64,000 nucleotides of DNA. It comes from Amycolatopsis nalaikhensis. GTDB lineage: Bacteria > Actinomycetota > Actinomycetes > Mycobacteriales > Pseudonocardiaceae. Shown here one piece after another: positions 52,019-60,341 of the stretch (the first letter of the stretch is position 1; the number at the start of each line of letters is the position of its first letter). A program made the position numbers and the translations under genes. The stretch is from NCBI RefSeq assembly GCF_030264295.1, contig NZ_CP127173.1, positions 3,479,501-3,543,500 on the forward strand, read 5' to 3'. The notes beneath the pieces are model-generated. The model was not told the origin of the DNA. It ran no database searches and saw only the letters and a program-made list of their open reading frames with translations.

Positions 52019-53367
52019 CCGCACGCAGTGCCCTGTCTTACGCGGCGAGGTTGCGGCTGCCCGAGGACACCGGCGCGGCGGATCGCCGTCGCCGGGTAGC
52101 CGCGACGCTGACCGAAGTCGGGCTCACCGGACACGAGCGCACGCCCATCCACCGGCTGTCCGGCGGGCAGCGCAAGCGGGTGTCGATCGCGCTCGAGCTG
52201 TTGACCGCACCGTCGCTGCTGATGCTGGACGAGCCGACCTCCGGCTTGGACCCGGCGCTCGACCGGCAGATCATGGGCCGGTTGCGCGAGCTCGCCGACG
52301 CCGGCCGGACGGTCGTGGTGGTGACCCACAACGTCACCCACCTCGACGGTTGTGACCTCGTGCTGTTGCTGGCGCCGGGCGGGGTCCCGGTGTTCAGCGG
52401 ACGGCCGGCGGAACTGCGGGCGCGGTTCGGCACCGCCGACTGGGCGGACATCTTCCACCGGGTGGTTTCGGGGAAGGCACCACCGCACCAGCCGCCCGCG
52501 GTGGGGCCGGAGTCGGCGCCCGAAGCGGCCACCGAGCCGCCGCCGGTCCACGCCGGATTGGGGCACCAGGTCGGCACGCTGGGTGCCCGGCACCTTCGGC
52601 TCATCCTGGCCGATCCCGGGTACGCCTTGTTCCTCCTGCTCGTCCCGGTCGTCTTGGCGGTGCTCGCCCTGGCGGTGCCCGGCCACGAAGGGCTGCGGCG
52701 GTCCGTGCCGGACCACCCGGCGGAGGCCGCGCAGATGCTCGTGCTGGTCTTCGTGGGCGCGGCGTTCATGGGTGCGGCGGCGTCGGCGAAGGAAGCCATC
52801 ACCGAACGGGCGATCTTCCTCCGCGAACGGGCCGTCGGCCTCCGACCCGGCGCATACGCGCTCGCCAAGGCCGGCGTGTTCACGCTGGTCGCCGGCGTGC
52901 AGTCCGCGGTGCTCGTCGGCGTCGTCACGACGGTCAAGCCGGGGCCGGCTTCCGCGGTCCTGCTGCCGCGCCCGGTCGTCGAACTCGGCGTCGCGGTCTG
53001 GTTGACGGCCCTGGCCTCGTGCCTGTTCAGCCTGCTCGGCTCGGCACTGGTGCGCTCGACCGAGCAGACGACGCCCGTGCTCGTCGTGACGGTGATGTCA
53101 CAACTCGTGCTGTGCGGCGGGATGATCCCGGTGGCCGGGCGGCCCGTCCTGGCCCAGCTGTCCTGGCTGGCCCCGGCTCGGTGGGGGTACGCCGCCGGAG
53201 CCGCCACCGTGGATCTCCAGCAGAGCGGGCCGCCGGATGATCTGTGGACCCACGACTGGCCGTGGTGGCTCGCCTCGGCAGGAGCCTTGCTGATCTCGGC
53301 GGCGACGTGCACGGCGCTCTTCGCGATCCGGACGAGGCGGCTCTCCGCGGGGCGGCGAACCGGCTGA
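51757..53367 (+). CDS. ABC exporter, ATPase fused to ABC-2 membrane domain (Rv1747-like, FHA part lost)
   Basis: 536 residues from the first usable GTG. Walker A GPSGAGKST lies near residue 33 and the signature LSGGQRKRVSIALELL near 135, with Walker B SLLMLDEPTSGLDPA. A linker rich in Pro/Glu is followed by six hydrophobic segments (for example FLLLVPVVLAVLALAVPG and VVTVMSQLVLCGGMIPV), the ABCG/ABC-2 layout. With the FHA remnant upstream it matches M. tuberculosis Rv1747, which is phosphorylated by the adjacent kinase PknF. No good ribosome site precedes the GTG, so translation may be poor. Confidence 0.85.
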   Translation: MADDVGFAVGGRSLLSGVSLDLRPGQLVAVVGPSGAGKSTLLKVLSGEVAPTSGRITYDGYDMHRQRSAVARRVGVVPQDDVVHTRLTARSALSYAARLRLPEDTGAADRRRRVAATLTEVGLTGHERTPIHRLSGGQRKRVSIALELLTAPSLLMLDEPTSGLDPALDRQIMGRLRELADAGRTVVVVTHNVTHLDGCDLVLLLAPGGVPVFSGRPAELRARFGTADWADIFHRVVSGKAPPHQPPAVGPESAPEAATEPPPVHAGLGHQVGTLGARHLRLILADPGYALFLLLVPVVLAVLALAVPGHEGLRRSVPDHPAEAAQMLVLVFVGAAFMGAAASAKEAITERAIFLRERAVGLRPGAYALAKAGVFTLVAGVQSAVLVGVVTTVKPGPASAVLLPRPVVELGVAVWLTALASCLFSLLGSALVRSTEQTTPVLVVTVMSQLVLCGGMIPVAGRPVLAQLSWLAPARWGYAAGAATVDLQQSGPPDDLWTHDWPWWLASAGALLISAATCTALFAIRTRRLSAGRRTG

Positions 53368-53395
53368 TCAGCGCGGTGCGTGCCATCCTGGGGCC

Positions 53396-54241
53396 ATGGT
53401 CACCCTTCGCGATGCTCGCGAGCCGGAGCTGAACAGTGGGATTCTGCCCGGGAACGTGCGGGCCGATGACTGGGTCATGCTGCTGCTCGCCGCCGGGTCG
53501 GTCGGGTTGCTGGGGTTCATGCTGCTGAGTCCGCCCGGTCGGGAGGCCGGTCTCGTCATCTTCTACGTCGACTGCGGGATCTGCGGTGTCTTCCTCCTCG
53601 AGTTCCTCTGGCGGTGGCGGAAACGGCGGTGGGCCAAGCGGTTCCTCGTGCGGAACTGGTATGAGCTCTTCGCCATGATCCCCGTCGCCCATCCCGGGAT
53701 GGTCGCGCACAAGTTCATCGCCGTTCTCCTGCTGCTCATCCGGGTCGGGCGGGCCGCGGACCGGGCCGTCGGGGAGCAGTTCACCTATCGGCTTGTCGAC
53801 AAGCTCTCCGAGCCCATCGTCAAGGCCATCAAGCAGCCGGTGACCATCGCGGTGCTCGACGAGGTCGTCAAAGTCCTGGAAACCGGGAACTACCCGGAAA
53901 ACCTGGCCAAGTCACTCGACGCCAACAAGGACGAGCTGCGCACGATCATCGCCGAGAAGATCGCCGCCGATCCGCAGCTCGGGAAGCTCAAGCGGCTGCC
54001 CTTCCACGACGAGATCGTGCGCACCGTCGTGGACACCTCGTTCCGCGTGCTGCTCGAAGTCCTCGTCGACCCGCGGATCGACGACTTCTTCTCCGCCGTC
54101 GTGCGCGACAACCGCGAGCAGATCCGGCTGGCCGTGCAGCTCGGGCTGCACGAAACAGACGACGAGGACAAGGAAAAATCTCTGCCCGTGCGCACCCAGC
54201 ACTCGGCCGCGCTCGAATACGACCGGCTGCACAAACGCTGA
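53396..54241 (+). CDS. Voltage-sensor-like membrane protein
   Basis: A 281-residue protein. Three or four hydrophobic segments fill residues ~25-125, with the ion-channel S2-S3 pattern CGVFLLEFLWRWRKRRWAKRFL and NWYELFAMIP, then a segment with spaced Arg (LLLLIRVGRAADR). No pore loop is visible. A helical cytoplasmic part of ~150 residues follows. It may be a stand-alone voltage-sensor or a channel-like relic. It starts at an ATG 28 bases after the ABC gene on the same strand, so it could belong to that unit. Confidence 0.65.
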   Translation: MVTLRDAREPELNSGILPGNVRADDWVMLLLAAGSVGLLGFMLLSPPGREAGLVIFYVDCGICGVFLLEFLWRWRKRRWAKRFLVRNWYELFAMIPVAHPGMVAHKFIAVLLLLIRVGRAADRAVGEQFTYRLVDKLSEPIVKAIKQPVTIAVLDEVVKVLETGNYPENLAKSLDANKDELRTIIAEKIAADPQLGKLKRLPFHDEIVRTVVDTSFRVLLEVLVDPRIDDFFSAVVRDNREQIRLAVQLGLHETDDEDKEKSLPVRTQHSAALEYDRLHKR

Positions 54242-55249
54242 TCACGCGAACGCGGGCAGCACCTCCTTCGCGAACAGCCGGATCTGCGCCCGCATCTCCT
54301 CGACCGTGTTGCCGACGAACAGCAACGCCGTCAGGTGCTCGACCCCCGCGCCCGCGTAGGCCGCGACCTTCTCGCACACCTCGTCCGGCGTGCCGATCAG
54401 GTTCATCGCGAAGTACGCGTCCTGGTCGACGCCCTTGGTCATCGTCTTCGCCAGCGACGTCCGGAACAGGTCGAACGACGAGTTCCGGAACGTCTCCCGC
54501 GCCGCCTCGCGCGTCGGGCCCAGGCAGACCACCGACTGCAGCGCCGTCGTGATCGTCGCCGGGTCGCGGCCCGCCGCGCGCGCGTACTCCGCCAGCTTCG
54601 CCCGCCCGGCTGCGATGCCCGACGGGCTCATCTTGGCCGGCAGCCAGCCGTCGCCCAGCTCGGCCGCGCGGCGCAGCGAACCGTCCACATTGCCGCCCGA
54701 GTAGATCGGCAGTGGGCTCTGGAGCGGCTTCGGGTACGACTCGACGTTCTCGAAGTGGACGTATTCGCCGTGGTAGGAAGCGTTCCGCTCGGTCCACAAG
54801 AGACGCAACGCCTCGATCCGCTCCCGCGTGAGCCGCGCGCGGTCGGCGTGATGGAGGTCCGGCGCGACGGCTTCGAACTCGTCCCGATAGCCGCCCACCG
54901 CGACACCCAGCGTCACGCGGCCGCCGCTCAGCTGGTCGAGCGTGGCCACCTGCTTCGCCAGCAGCACCGGGTCGCGCAGCGGCAGCACCATGATGCCGGT
55001 GGTCAGCCGCAGCACCGACGTCTTCGCCGCCACCTGTGCCAGCACGATCAACGGCTCGTAGAGGTCGGGCGGGTCGGGCCACGCCCGCCGGACGAAGTCC
55101 ATTGTGGACAGGTGGTCGTTGCCGCCCGCGTCGTGGTAGCCGAGCTGCTCGGCCTCGATCGCGAGGTCGACCAGGTCCCGCGGCCCGGCGAACGGGACCG
55201 GGTGCATCATCCCGGACGTGGCGGTGGGGAGCTCGATGCCGAACTTCAT
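54242..55249 (-). CDS. LLM-class F420-dependent oxidoreductase
   Basis: A 335-residue luciferase-like TIM barrel. It begins MKFGIELPTATSG. Typical blocks are KTSVLRLTTGIMVLPLRDPVLLAKQVATLDQLSGGRVTLGVAVGG, YEPLIVLAQVAA and PLPIYSGGNVDGSLRRAAELGDGW. Such enzymes use F420 (or FMN) to oxidise or reduce small molecules. The ATG at 55249 matches the family start. It is divergent from a tetR gene with a shared palindrome and ends flush against the convergent channel-like gene. Confidence 0.9.
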   Translation of the reverse strand: MKFGIELPTATSGMMHPVPFAGPRDLVDLAIEAEQLGYHDAGGNDHLSTMDFVRRAWPDPPDLYEPLIVLAQVAAKTSVLRLTTGIMVLPLRDPVLLAKQVATLDQLSGGRVTLGVAVGGYRDEFEAVAPDLHHADRARLTRERIEALRLLWTERNASYHGEYVHFENVESYPKPLQSPLPIYSGGNVDGSLRRAAELGDGWLPAKMSPSGIAAGRAKLAEYARAAGRDPATITTALQSVVCLGPTREAARETFRNSSFDLFRTSLAKTMTKGVDQDAYFAMNLIGTPDEVCEKVAAYAGAGVEHLTALLFVGNTVEEMRAQIRLFAKEVLPAFA

Positions 55250-55270
55250 GAGAGGTCCCTTCCCGACGAG

Positions 55271-55299
55271 TTTCGCTACGCTACCGTAGCGTAGCGAAA
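55271..55299. promoter_or_regulatory. 29-bp palindromic TetR operator
   Basis: TTTCGCTACGCTA-CCG-TAGCGTAGCGAAA is a perfect inverted repeat with 13-base arms. It sits centrally in the 80-bp gap between the divergent oxidoreductase and tetR genes, where one bound dimer pair could close both promoters. Confidence 0.75.
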
Positions 55300-55329
55300 G
55301 TGCTAGACTCCTCGCAAGGAGGTGCGGTG

Positions 55330-55875
55330 GTGGCTGATCCACGCGTGGCCCGCTCGCGGCGGGCGATCCTCGACGCGGCCGTCGAGCTGCTGGTCGAGCA
55401 CGGGTTCGCCGGGGCGACCGTCGAGGCGATCGCCGCCCGCTCGGGCGCGGCGAAGACGACGATCTACCGGCAGTGGCCCGACAAGCACGCGGTGCTCCGG
55501 GCGGCCGTCGAGTCGATCGTGCCCCCGGCCGCGCCGTCGGACACCGGCAGCCTGCGCGGTGACCTCGTCGCCTTCGCCCACGACCTCGACCGCATCCTGC
55601 ACACCGCGCCGACGTCCGCGCTCATCCCCGGCCTGATCGACGCCGCCGAGCGCGACCCGGAACTCGCCGCCGTGCTCGCCGAATTCACCGCTCAGCGGCG
55701 GAAACCCGTGCACGACGCCGTCGCGCGGGCCGTCGAACGCGGGGAGACCACCCGGGAGTTCGCGGTCGACCTCTTCCTCGGCCCGCTCTTCTACCGCCGG
55801 TTGCTGTCGCGCGAACCGCTCGACGACGCCTTCATCGAGCGGGTGGTGGACGCCGCACTCGCAAGTACTCGCTGA
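55330..55875 (+). CDS. TetR family transcriptional regulator
   Basis: A 181-residue regulator. HTH: RRAILDAAVELLVEHGFAGATVEAIAARSGAAKTTIYRQWPDKHAVL. The rest is a helical TetR_C-type ligand domain (HDLDRILHTAPTSALIPGLIDAAERDPEL). An AAGGAGG site is seven bases before the GTG at 55330. It probably binds the 29-bp palindrome and controls itself and the oxidoreductase. Its 3' end overlaps the convergent MerR-type gene by 44 bases. Confidence 0.88.
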   Translation: MADPRVARSRRAILDAAVELLVEHGFAGATVEAIAARSGAAKTTIYRQWPDKHAVLRAAVESIVPPAAPSDTGSLRGDLVAFAHDLDRILHTAPTSALIPGLIDAAERDPELAAVLAEFTAQRRKPVHDAVARAVERGETTREFAVDLFLGPLFYRRLLSREPLDDAFIERVVDAALASTR

Positions 55876-56533
55876 GCACGCCCGCCGCGTCGAGCATCGC
55901 CACGCCGCGCGCCGTGAGCCGCTCCCGCCACGTCTCCAATGCCTTGACCAGCGACGAAGTGCCGCCCGCCGTGCGGACCTGGCCGACCACCGTCGCGATG
56001 TGCTCGAGCGGGTAGCCGCCGCGGCGCAGCAGGTGCGTCAGCTCCGCGTCGCGGATGTCCGCCGCGGAGAACACGCGGTAGCCCGTGGCCGGGTCGCGGG
56101 CCGGGGCCAGGATTCCGGCGCGCTCCCACGCCCGGACCGTCGCCGCCGTGACGCCGAGGCGGTGGGCCAGCTCGCCGATGCTGTCCGGCCCGGCCGGGCG
56201 CGACTCCGGCGCCGACGTCAGGTCGCCGATCGCCGTGCGGACCGCCGCCAGGGTCTCGCGGTCGCGCAGCAGCTGGGCGTGGCCGCGGTCGACGAGCGTC
56301 AGTGCGCGGTCGAGGTCGTCGGCGTGGAGGGCGACCATCACGCCGCCCGCCGTCGCGTGGCCGTACGCCGCCACCAAGGCGAGGAACGCGCGGAGCGCCG
56401 CCGCGTGCACCTCGGTGTAAACCCGGTAGCCGGCCTCGGTGCGGGCGGCGGGCGGGAGGAAGCCGTCGCGCTCGTAGTTGCGCACCGCCTGCGTCGAGAT
56501 ACCGTGTTCACGGGCGAGATCGGCGGGGCGCAT
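55832..56533 (-). CDS. Twin-MerR regulator (TioE-like)
   Basis: A 233-residue protein with two MerR-type HTH domains in tandem. The first is MRPADLAREHGISTQAVRNYERDGFLPP...GYRVYTE, the second IGELAHRLGVTAATVRAWERAGILAPARDPATGYRVFSAADI (from about residue 118). One chain may thus act like a MerR dimer. This layout is that of TioE-type regulators. ATG at 56533 is chosen over a GTG five codons upstream. It is divergent from the esterase-like gene across 60 bases. Confidence 0.85.
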   Translation of the reverse strand: MRPADLAREHGISTQAVRNYERDGFLPPAARTEAGYRVYTEVHAAALRAFLALVAAYGHATAGGVMVALHADDLDRALTLVDRGHAQLLRDRETLAAVRTAIGDLTSAPESRPAGPDSIGELAHRLGVTAATVRAWERAGILAPARDPATGYRVFSAADIRDAELTHLLRRGGYPLEHIATVVGQVRTAGGTSSLVKALETWRERLTARGVAMLDAAGVLSEYLRVRRPPPAR

Positions 56534-56555
56534 GACGGACGACCTCACTTCGGCA

Positions 56556-56573
56556 AAGTCTCAACCGAGTCTT
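56556..56573. promoter_or_regulatory. Imperfect palindrome, probable MerR-type operator
   Basis: AAGTCTC-AACC-GAGTCTT is symmetric in all but the central base of each arm. It lies in the middle of the 60-bp divergent gap, as expected for the twin-MerR protein acting on the esterase-like gene. Confidence 0.45.
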
Positions 56574-56593
56574 CAACGATACGATTCAACCAC

Positions 56594-57697
56594 ATGGACA
56601 TCACCGACTTCACCGCCGAACTGCTGGCCTTCGGCGAGCCGACCCACCTGGAACCGGCGTTCGCCCGGCTCCGGAACGACCTCTTCGCGCGACTCGCCGA
56701 GCGCGGCTTCCGGTCGATCGCCCTGGAGACCGACCGCGTCGCCGCCCTCGCGGTCGACGACTTCGTCCGCGACGGCACAGGCGAGCTCGACGACGTGCTG
56801 CGCGACGGCTTCTCGCACACCTTCGGCACCCTGGACGCCAACCGGGAGCTCGTCGCCTGGATGCGGGAGTACAACGAGAACGCCGCCGAACCGCTGGCCT
56901 TCCACGGCTTCGACCCGCCGCTGGAGATGATGACCGTGCCGAGCCCGCGGACCTACCTCGAGCACGCCCGCGACTACCTCGGGCTCGACCTCGACATCGC
57001 GGGCCTGGCCGGGGACGACGAACGCTGGAGCCGCCAGGAGGCCGTCCTCGACGCGGCACAGTCGCCGGGCGGCACGCCGGAGGCCGACCGGCTGCGCGTG
57101 CTCGCGGACGACCTGCTTACCCGGCTCTACGCCCGCGCCCCGGAACTGATCGCGACGACGTCCCGCACCGCGTGGCAGCGGGCGAAGATCCACCTCACCG
57201 CCGGGCTCGACCTGCTGCGCTACCACAAGCAGTCGGCCCAGCCCGGCGAGCGCGACGAGCGGATCAGCCGCCTGTCCAGCACGCGCGACGCGCTGATGGC
57301 CCAGAACCTCCTGGAGATCCGCGAACTCGAAGCCCGGCGCGGGCCGACGCTGGTGTTCTCGCACAACAGCCACCTGCAGCGGCGCACGAGCACCTGGCGA
57401 AGTCCGTACGCGAACCTCGAATGGGTGAGCGCGGGCGCGATCGTCGCGTCGCTGCTCGGCGACCGCTACGCCTTCATCGCCGGAAGCCTCGGCCACAGCG
57501 AAGCCATCGGGCTCGGCGAACCCGCCGATGACACCTACGAAGGCCTGCTCCAGCGCGACACGAAGACTTGGGCGCTGACCACCGGGCCCGACCCCGGTTC
57601 CGGCCGGAAGCGCACCGACACCCGGCCCGAACAGGGCTACTTCCCGCTCGACGAGAACCTGCTCGGCGGCACCGACGCCGTGTTGCACATCGCGTGA
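56594..57697 (+). CDS. Erythromycin esterase family protein
   Basis: A 367-residue protein of the EreA/B-like superfamily. The N-terminal RGFRSIALETDRVAALAVDDFV carries the conserved Glu, the next block is FHGFDPP, and the conserved His lies in TLVFSHNSHLQRR near residue 255. Family members hydrolyse macrolide lactones or other esters; many actinomycete homologs have unknown substrates, so macrolide resistance is not shown. The ATG at 56594 has no obvious ribosome site, suggesting a leaderless message from the adjacent operator region. Confidence 0.82.
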   Translation: MDITDFTAELLAFGEPTHLEPAFARLRNDLFARLAERGFRSIALETDRVAALAVDDFVRDGTGELDDVLRDGFSHTFGTLDANRELVAWMREYNENAAEPLAFHGFDPPLEMMTVPSPRTYLEHARDYLGLDLDIAGLAGDDERWSRQEAVLDAAQSPGGTPEADRLRVLADDLLTRLYARAPELIATTSRTAWQRAKIHLTAGLDLLRYHKQSAQPGERDERISRLSSTRDALMAQNLLEIRELEARRGPTLVFSHNSHLQRRTSTWRSPYANLEWVSAGAIVASLLGDRYAFIAGSLGHSEAIGLGEPADDTYEGLLQRDTKTWALTTGPDPGSGRKRTDTRPEQGYFPLDENLLGGTDAVLHIA

Positions 57698-57753
57698 CGC
57701 GCGGCGGCCCCGCACCGGGGTCGGGTCCGGTGCGGGGCCGCCGAGTACCCGCG

Positions 57754-60075
57754 TTACGGGTAGTTCACCACGTTGACCGGCACCGTGCCCGAAGGCGTGA
57801 CGCCGCCCGTGTCGTTGATGACGTGCGTGATCGTGCCGCGGTAGTTGAGCGACACCGTCAGCAGGCTGTGGAACCGGACACCGCTCGTGTTCGGCACCTC
57901 GAACGCGTGATAACTGGACACCGCCGGGTTCGTGTCGAAGAAGCAGTAGCTCCCGAGGCCCCACGCTTCGTGGGACGTCACGTTCGACGCGACCTTGTAG
58001 GCGGCATACCCCGCGACCCCGGACGGCGCGTTCCACGACGCCTGGTTCGGCACGTCGTAGGGCATCTCGTTCTGGAAGAAGATCGTCCGGCCGCCCTGGC
58101 CGTTCCAGATCACCTGGTACTTCTGGTAGTGCTCGACGAACAGGCCGGTGGCCAGCACGTTCGCGCCGTTCACCACGAGACCCGTGTCGGCCGTGTTCAC
58201 GGTCCAGCCGACCGTGCCCGCGTTGCCGTGGTCGGCCCGCCACGCCCAGATGTGGTCGATGATCGTGTTGGCGCTGTTGACGATCAGGCTGTTCGTCGCC
58301 TTGCCCGCGATCTGGCCGCCGATCCGGAAGAAGACGTCCTGGACCGTCGTCGGGTTCGCCGCGTGGTTCGCCGACGAGCCGGACTGGCCGACCGTGAGCA
58401 GCGCCTGCGAGTTCGTCGTGCCCGCGTCGAAGAGCAGGCCCTTGAGCCGCACTCCGTCCACATCGGACACCTGCATCGCGTTGACGCCGTTGTCGGGCAC
58501 CAGCGTCGGGTAGCCGATGCCGAGGATCGTCGTGTTCGCGCGGGTCACGTTGAGCGTCTGGTTCAGGTGGTAGATGCCCGGCGTGAAGAACAGGTTGCAG
58601 CCCGCGGCGAGCGCGTTGTTGATCGACGCGGCCGTGTCACCGGACTTGACGACGTAGAACTGGCTCATCGGCGCGGACGTTCCGGGCGTGCTGCCGCTGG
58701 CCCAGCTCGGCCCGGACGCGTTGGTGCGCAACGAAGGCAGGAACACGCGGTACTTGCCGGTGCCGTCGACGTAGAGGTACGGGACGTCGCGGGAGACCGG
58801 CGTCGTGGCCAGCGTCGTCTCCGGCGGGTTCGGGAACGTGTTCGCCGGCGCGCCGCTGGTGCCGGAGAAGACCATGTTCCACACGCCGCCGTTCCAGCTG
58901 CCCAGCGCGGAGTCGCGGGTGTACCACTGCTGCTGCGAAACCGACGCGGCCTGGCCGGACACCTTCGAGTCGGCGATGTAGCCGCCGCTGGCGTAGCCGT
59001 AGCTCGCCGGGTACAGCTGCAGCCCGCCGCGGATGTCCATCCGGCGGAACGGCGCGGCCTGCGCCACCGCCCAGCGGTCGTTGCCGCTGGAGGGGTTGAC
59101 CGCCATGTTCTCCGCCGAGCGCCAGAAGTTCTGCAGCGCGACGCCGTTGTCGGAGGCGTTGAAGGCGTCCACGGTGATGTCGCCGTTGATCACGACGTCG
59201 CCGGGGTTCTGGCCGAGGCCCGCCACCGAGGTGTAGAAGCCCACGTTGTCGTGCACGCCGTACGTGCCCGGCTTGAACAGGTGGGCGACGCGGCGCTCGG
59301 CGAACTGCGCGGTGAGCGTGTCCTTCTGGTTGGTGAAGTCCGTGTCGAGCTGCGCCTGGATCGTGGCCGCGGACATGCTCGGGTCGAAGATCCGCACGTT
59401 GGGCCCGAAGTTCGGCGTGTCGGACTGCGTCGGGCAGCCCGCCTGGGTGCCGATCGTGTAGCTCGCGCTCGACACCGGTGAGGTCGTCATCCCGGACTTG
59501 AGCGCGATCGCGTTGACCGTGCGGGAGTTCGGCACGCTGATCGGTCCACTGTAGAGCGTCGAGGACGCCGTCGGCGTCGATCCGTCCACTGTGTACCGGA
59601 TGGTCGCGCCCGCGGTGGCGCTGCTGATCGTCACCGTCTGCGCGCTCGAGTACGTGCCGCCGGGCGGGCTGAACGTCGGCGCCGCGACCGCAGTCGAGCC
59701 GCCGCCGACGGTGTAGCTGAAGTGCGGGGTGTCGTACTGCGGCCCGCTCTTCTCGTAGGTGAACCAGTAGTCGAGCACGTTGCCGCTGCTCAGGCCGCCG
59801 ACGGTGGTGCGCCAGGTGCCGGAGGAGTTCGTCATCCGGACGTTCTGCTGGCCGAGGCCGGGCACGCCGGTGTAGTGGACGTCCACGTACAGCGCGGGCG
59901 TCGTCGGGATGAAGTTGAGCTGCACCTGCGTCGAGCTGAGCTGGGTGACGCTCTGGGTGTAGTCGTCGGCCGCGAGGGCGGCGGGGGCGCTCAGCCCGGC
60001 CGCCACCAGCAGCGCCGTCGCGACGAACGCGAGCCTCGGGCCGCGTCGTCGAAGCTTGTCCAAGGTCCGGTTCAC
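57754..60075 (-). CDS. Secreted GH55-like beta-1,3-glucanase with CBM56-like and chitobiase C-terminal-type domains
   Basis: A 773-residue secreted protein. Signal peptide 1-35 (ATALLVAAGLSAPAALA). A CBM56-like domain follows (DDYTQSVTQLSSTQVQLNFI to ~115). A CHB_HEX_C_1-type beta domain comes next (APTFSPPGGTYSSAQTVTIS to ~190). A large right-handed beta-helix region of ~570 residues follows (HLFKPGTYGVHDNVGFYT; GCNLFFTPGIYHLNQTL; ANTIIDHIWAWRADHG), typical of GH55 and pectate-lyase-like enzymes. It likely binds and cuts fungal-type beta-glucan. The GTG start has a GGAGGTG site. Confidence 0.8.
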   Translation of the reverse strand: MNRTLDKLRRRGPRLAFVATALLVAAGLSAPAALAADDYTQSVTQLSSTQVQLNFIPTTPALYVDVHYTGVPGLGQQNVRMTNSSGTWRTTVGGLSSGNVLDYWFTYEKSGPQYDTPHFSYTVGGGSTAVAAPTFSPPGGTYSSAQTVTISSATAGATIRYTVDGSTPTASSTLYSGPISVPNSRTVNAIALKSGMTTSPVSSASYTIGTQAGCPTQSDTPNFGPNVRIFDPSMSAATIQAQLDTDFTNQKDTLTAQFAERRVAHLFKPGTYGVHDNVGFYTSVAGLGQNPGDVVINGDITVDAFNASDNGVALQNFWRSAENMAVNPSSGNDRWAVAQAAPFRRMDIRGGLQLYPASYGYASGGYIADSKVSGQAASVSQQQWYTRDSALGSWNGGVWNMVFSGTSGAPANTFPNPPETTLATTPVSRDVPYLYVDGTGKYRVFLPSLRTNASGPSWASGSTPGTSAPMSQFYVVKSGDTAASINNALAAGCNLFFTPGIYHLNQTLNVTRANTTILGIGYPTLVPDNGVNAMQVSDVDGVRLKGLLFDAGTTNSQALLTVGQSGSSANHAANPTTVQDVFFRIGGQIAGKATNSLIVNSANTIIDHIWAWRADHGNAGTVGWTVNTADTGLVVNGANVLATGLFVEHYQKYQVIWNGQGGRTIFFQNEMPYDVPNQASWNAPSGVAGYAAYKVASNVTSHEAWGLGSYCFFDTNPAVSSYHAFEVPNTSGVRFHSLLTVSLNYRGTITHVINDTGGVTPSGTVPVNVVNYP

Positions 60076-60341
60076 GCCGTGACACCTCCGCCGTTGGGGA
60101 TCCACGAGCATTTGTTGCGAGTCACAACAAAGTAGCTCCCGGTCAGCGGTGCTTCGATCACTTTTCGGTAACACTTGTCTGGACCAATAACGCGTTCGGG
60201 TGAGGCGTTCTGTGACTGATGATCCGGTTTGGCGTGCGGTGGGCGAATGACTGAACCGAGAAACATCCTTCGAGCGGGTGACCACGACCGGGTGACATGC
60301 GACGATCCCGTGCCACACCCGGTCCCCTACCGAGGAGTAGC

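Noticed and set aside
55832..55875. The 44-base overlap of tetR and the twin-MerR gene as a sign that one is false
   Set aside because: Both have clear domains up to their ends, and convergent overlaps of this size occur in compact genomes.
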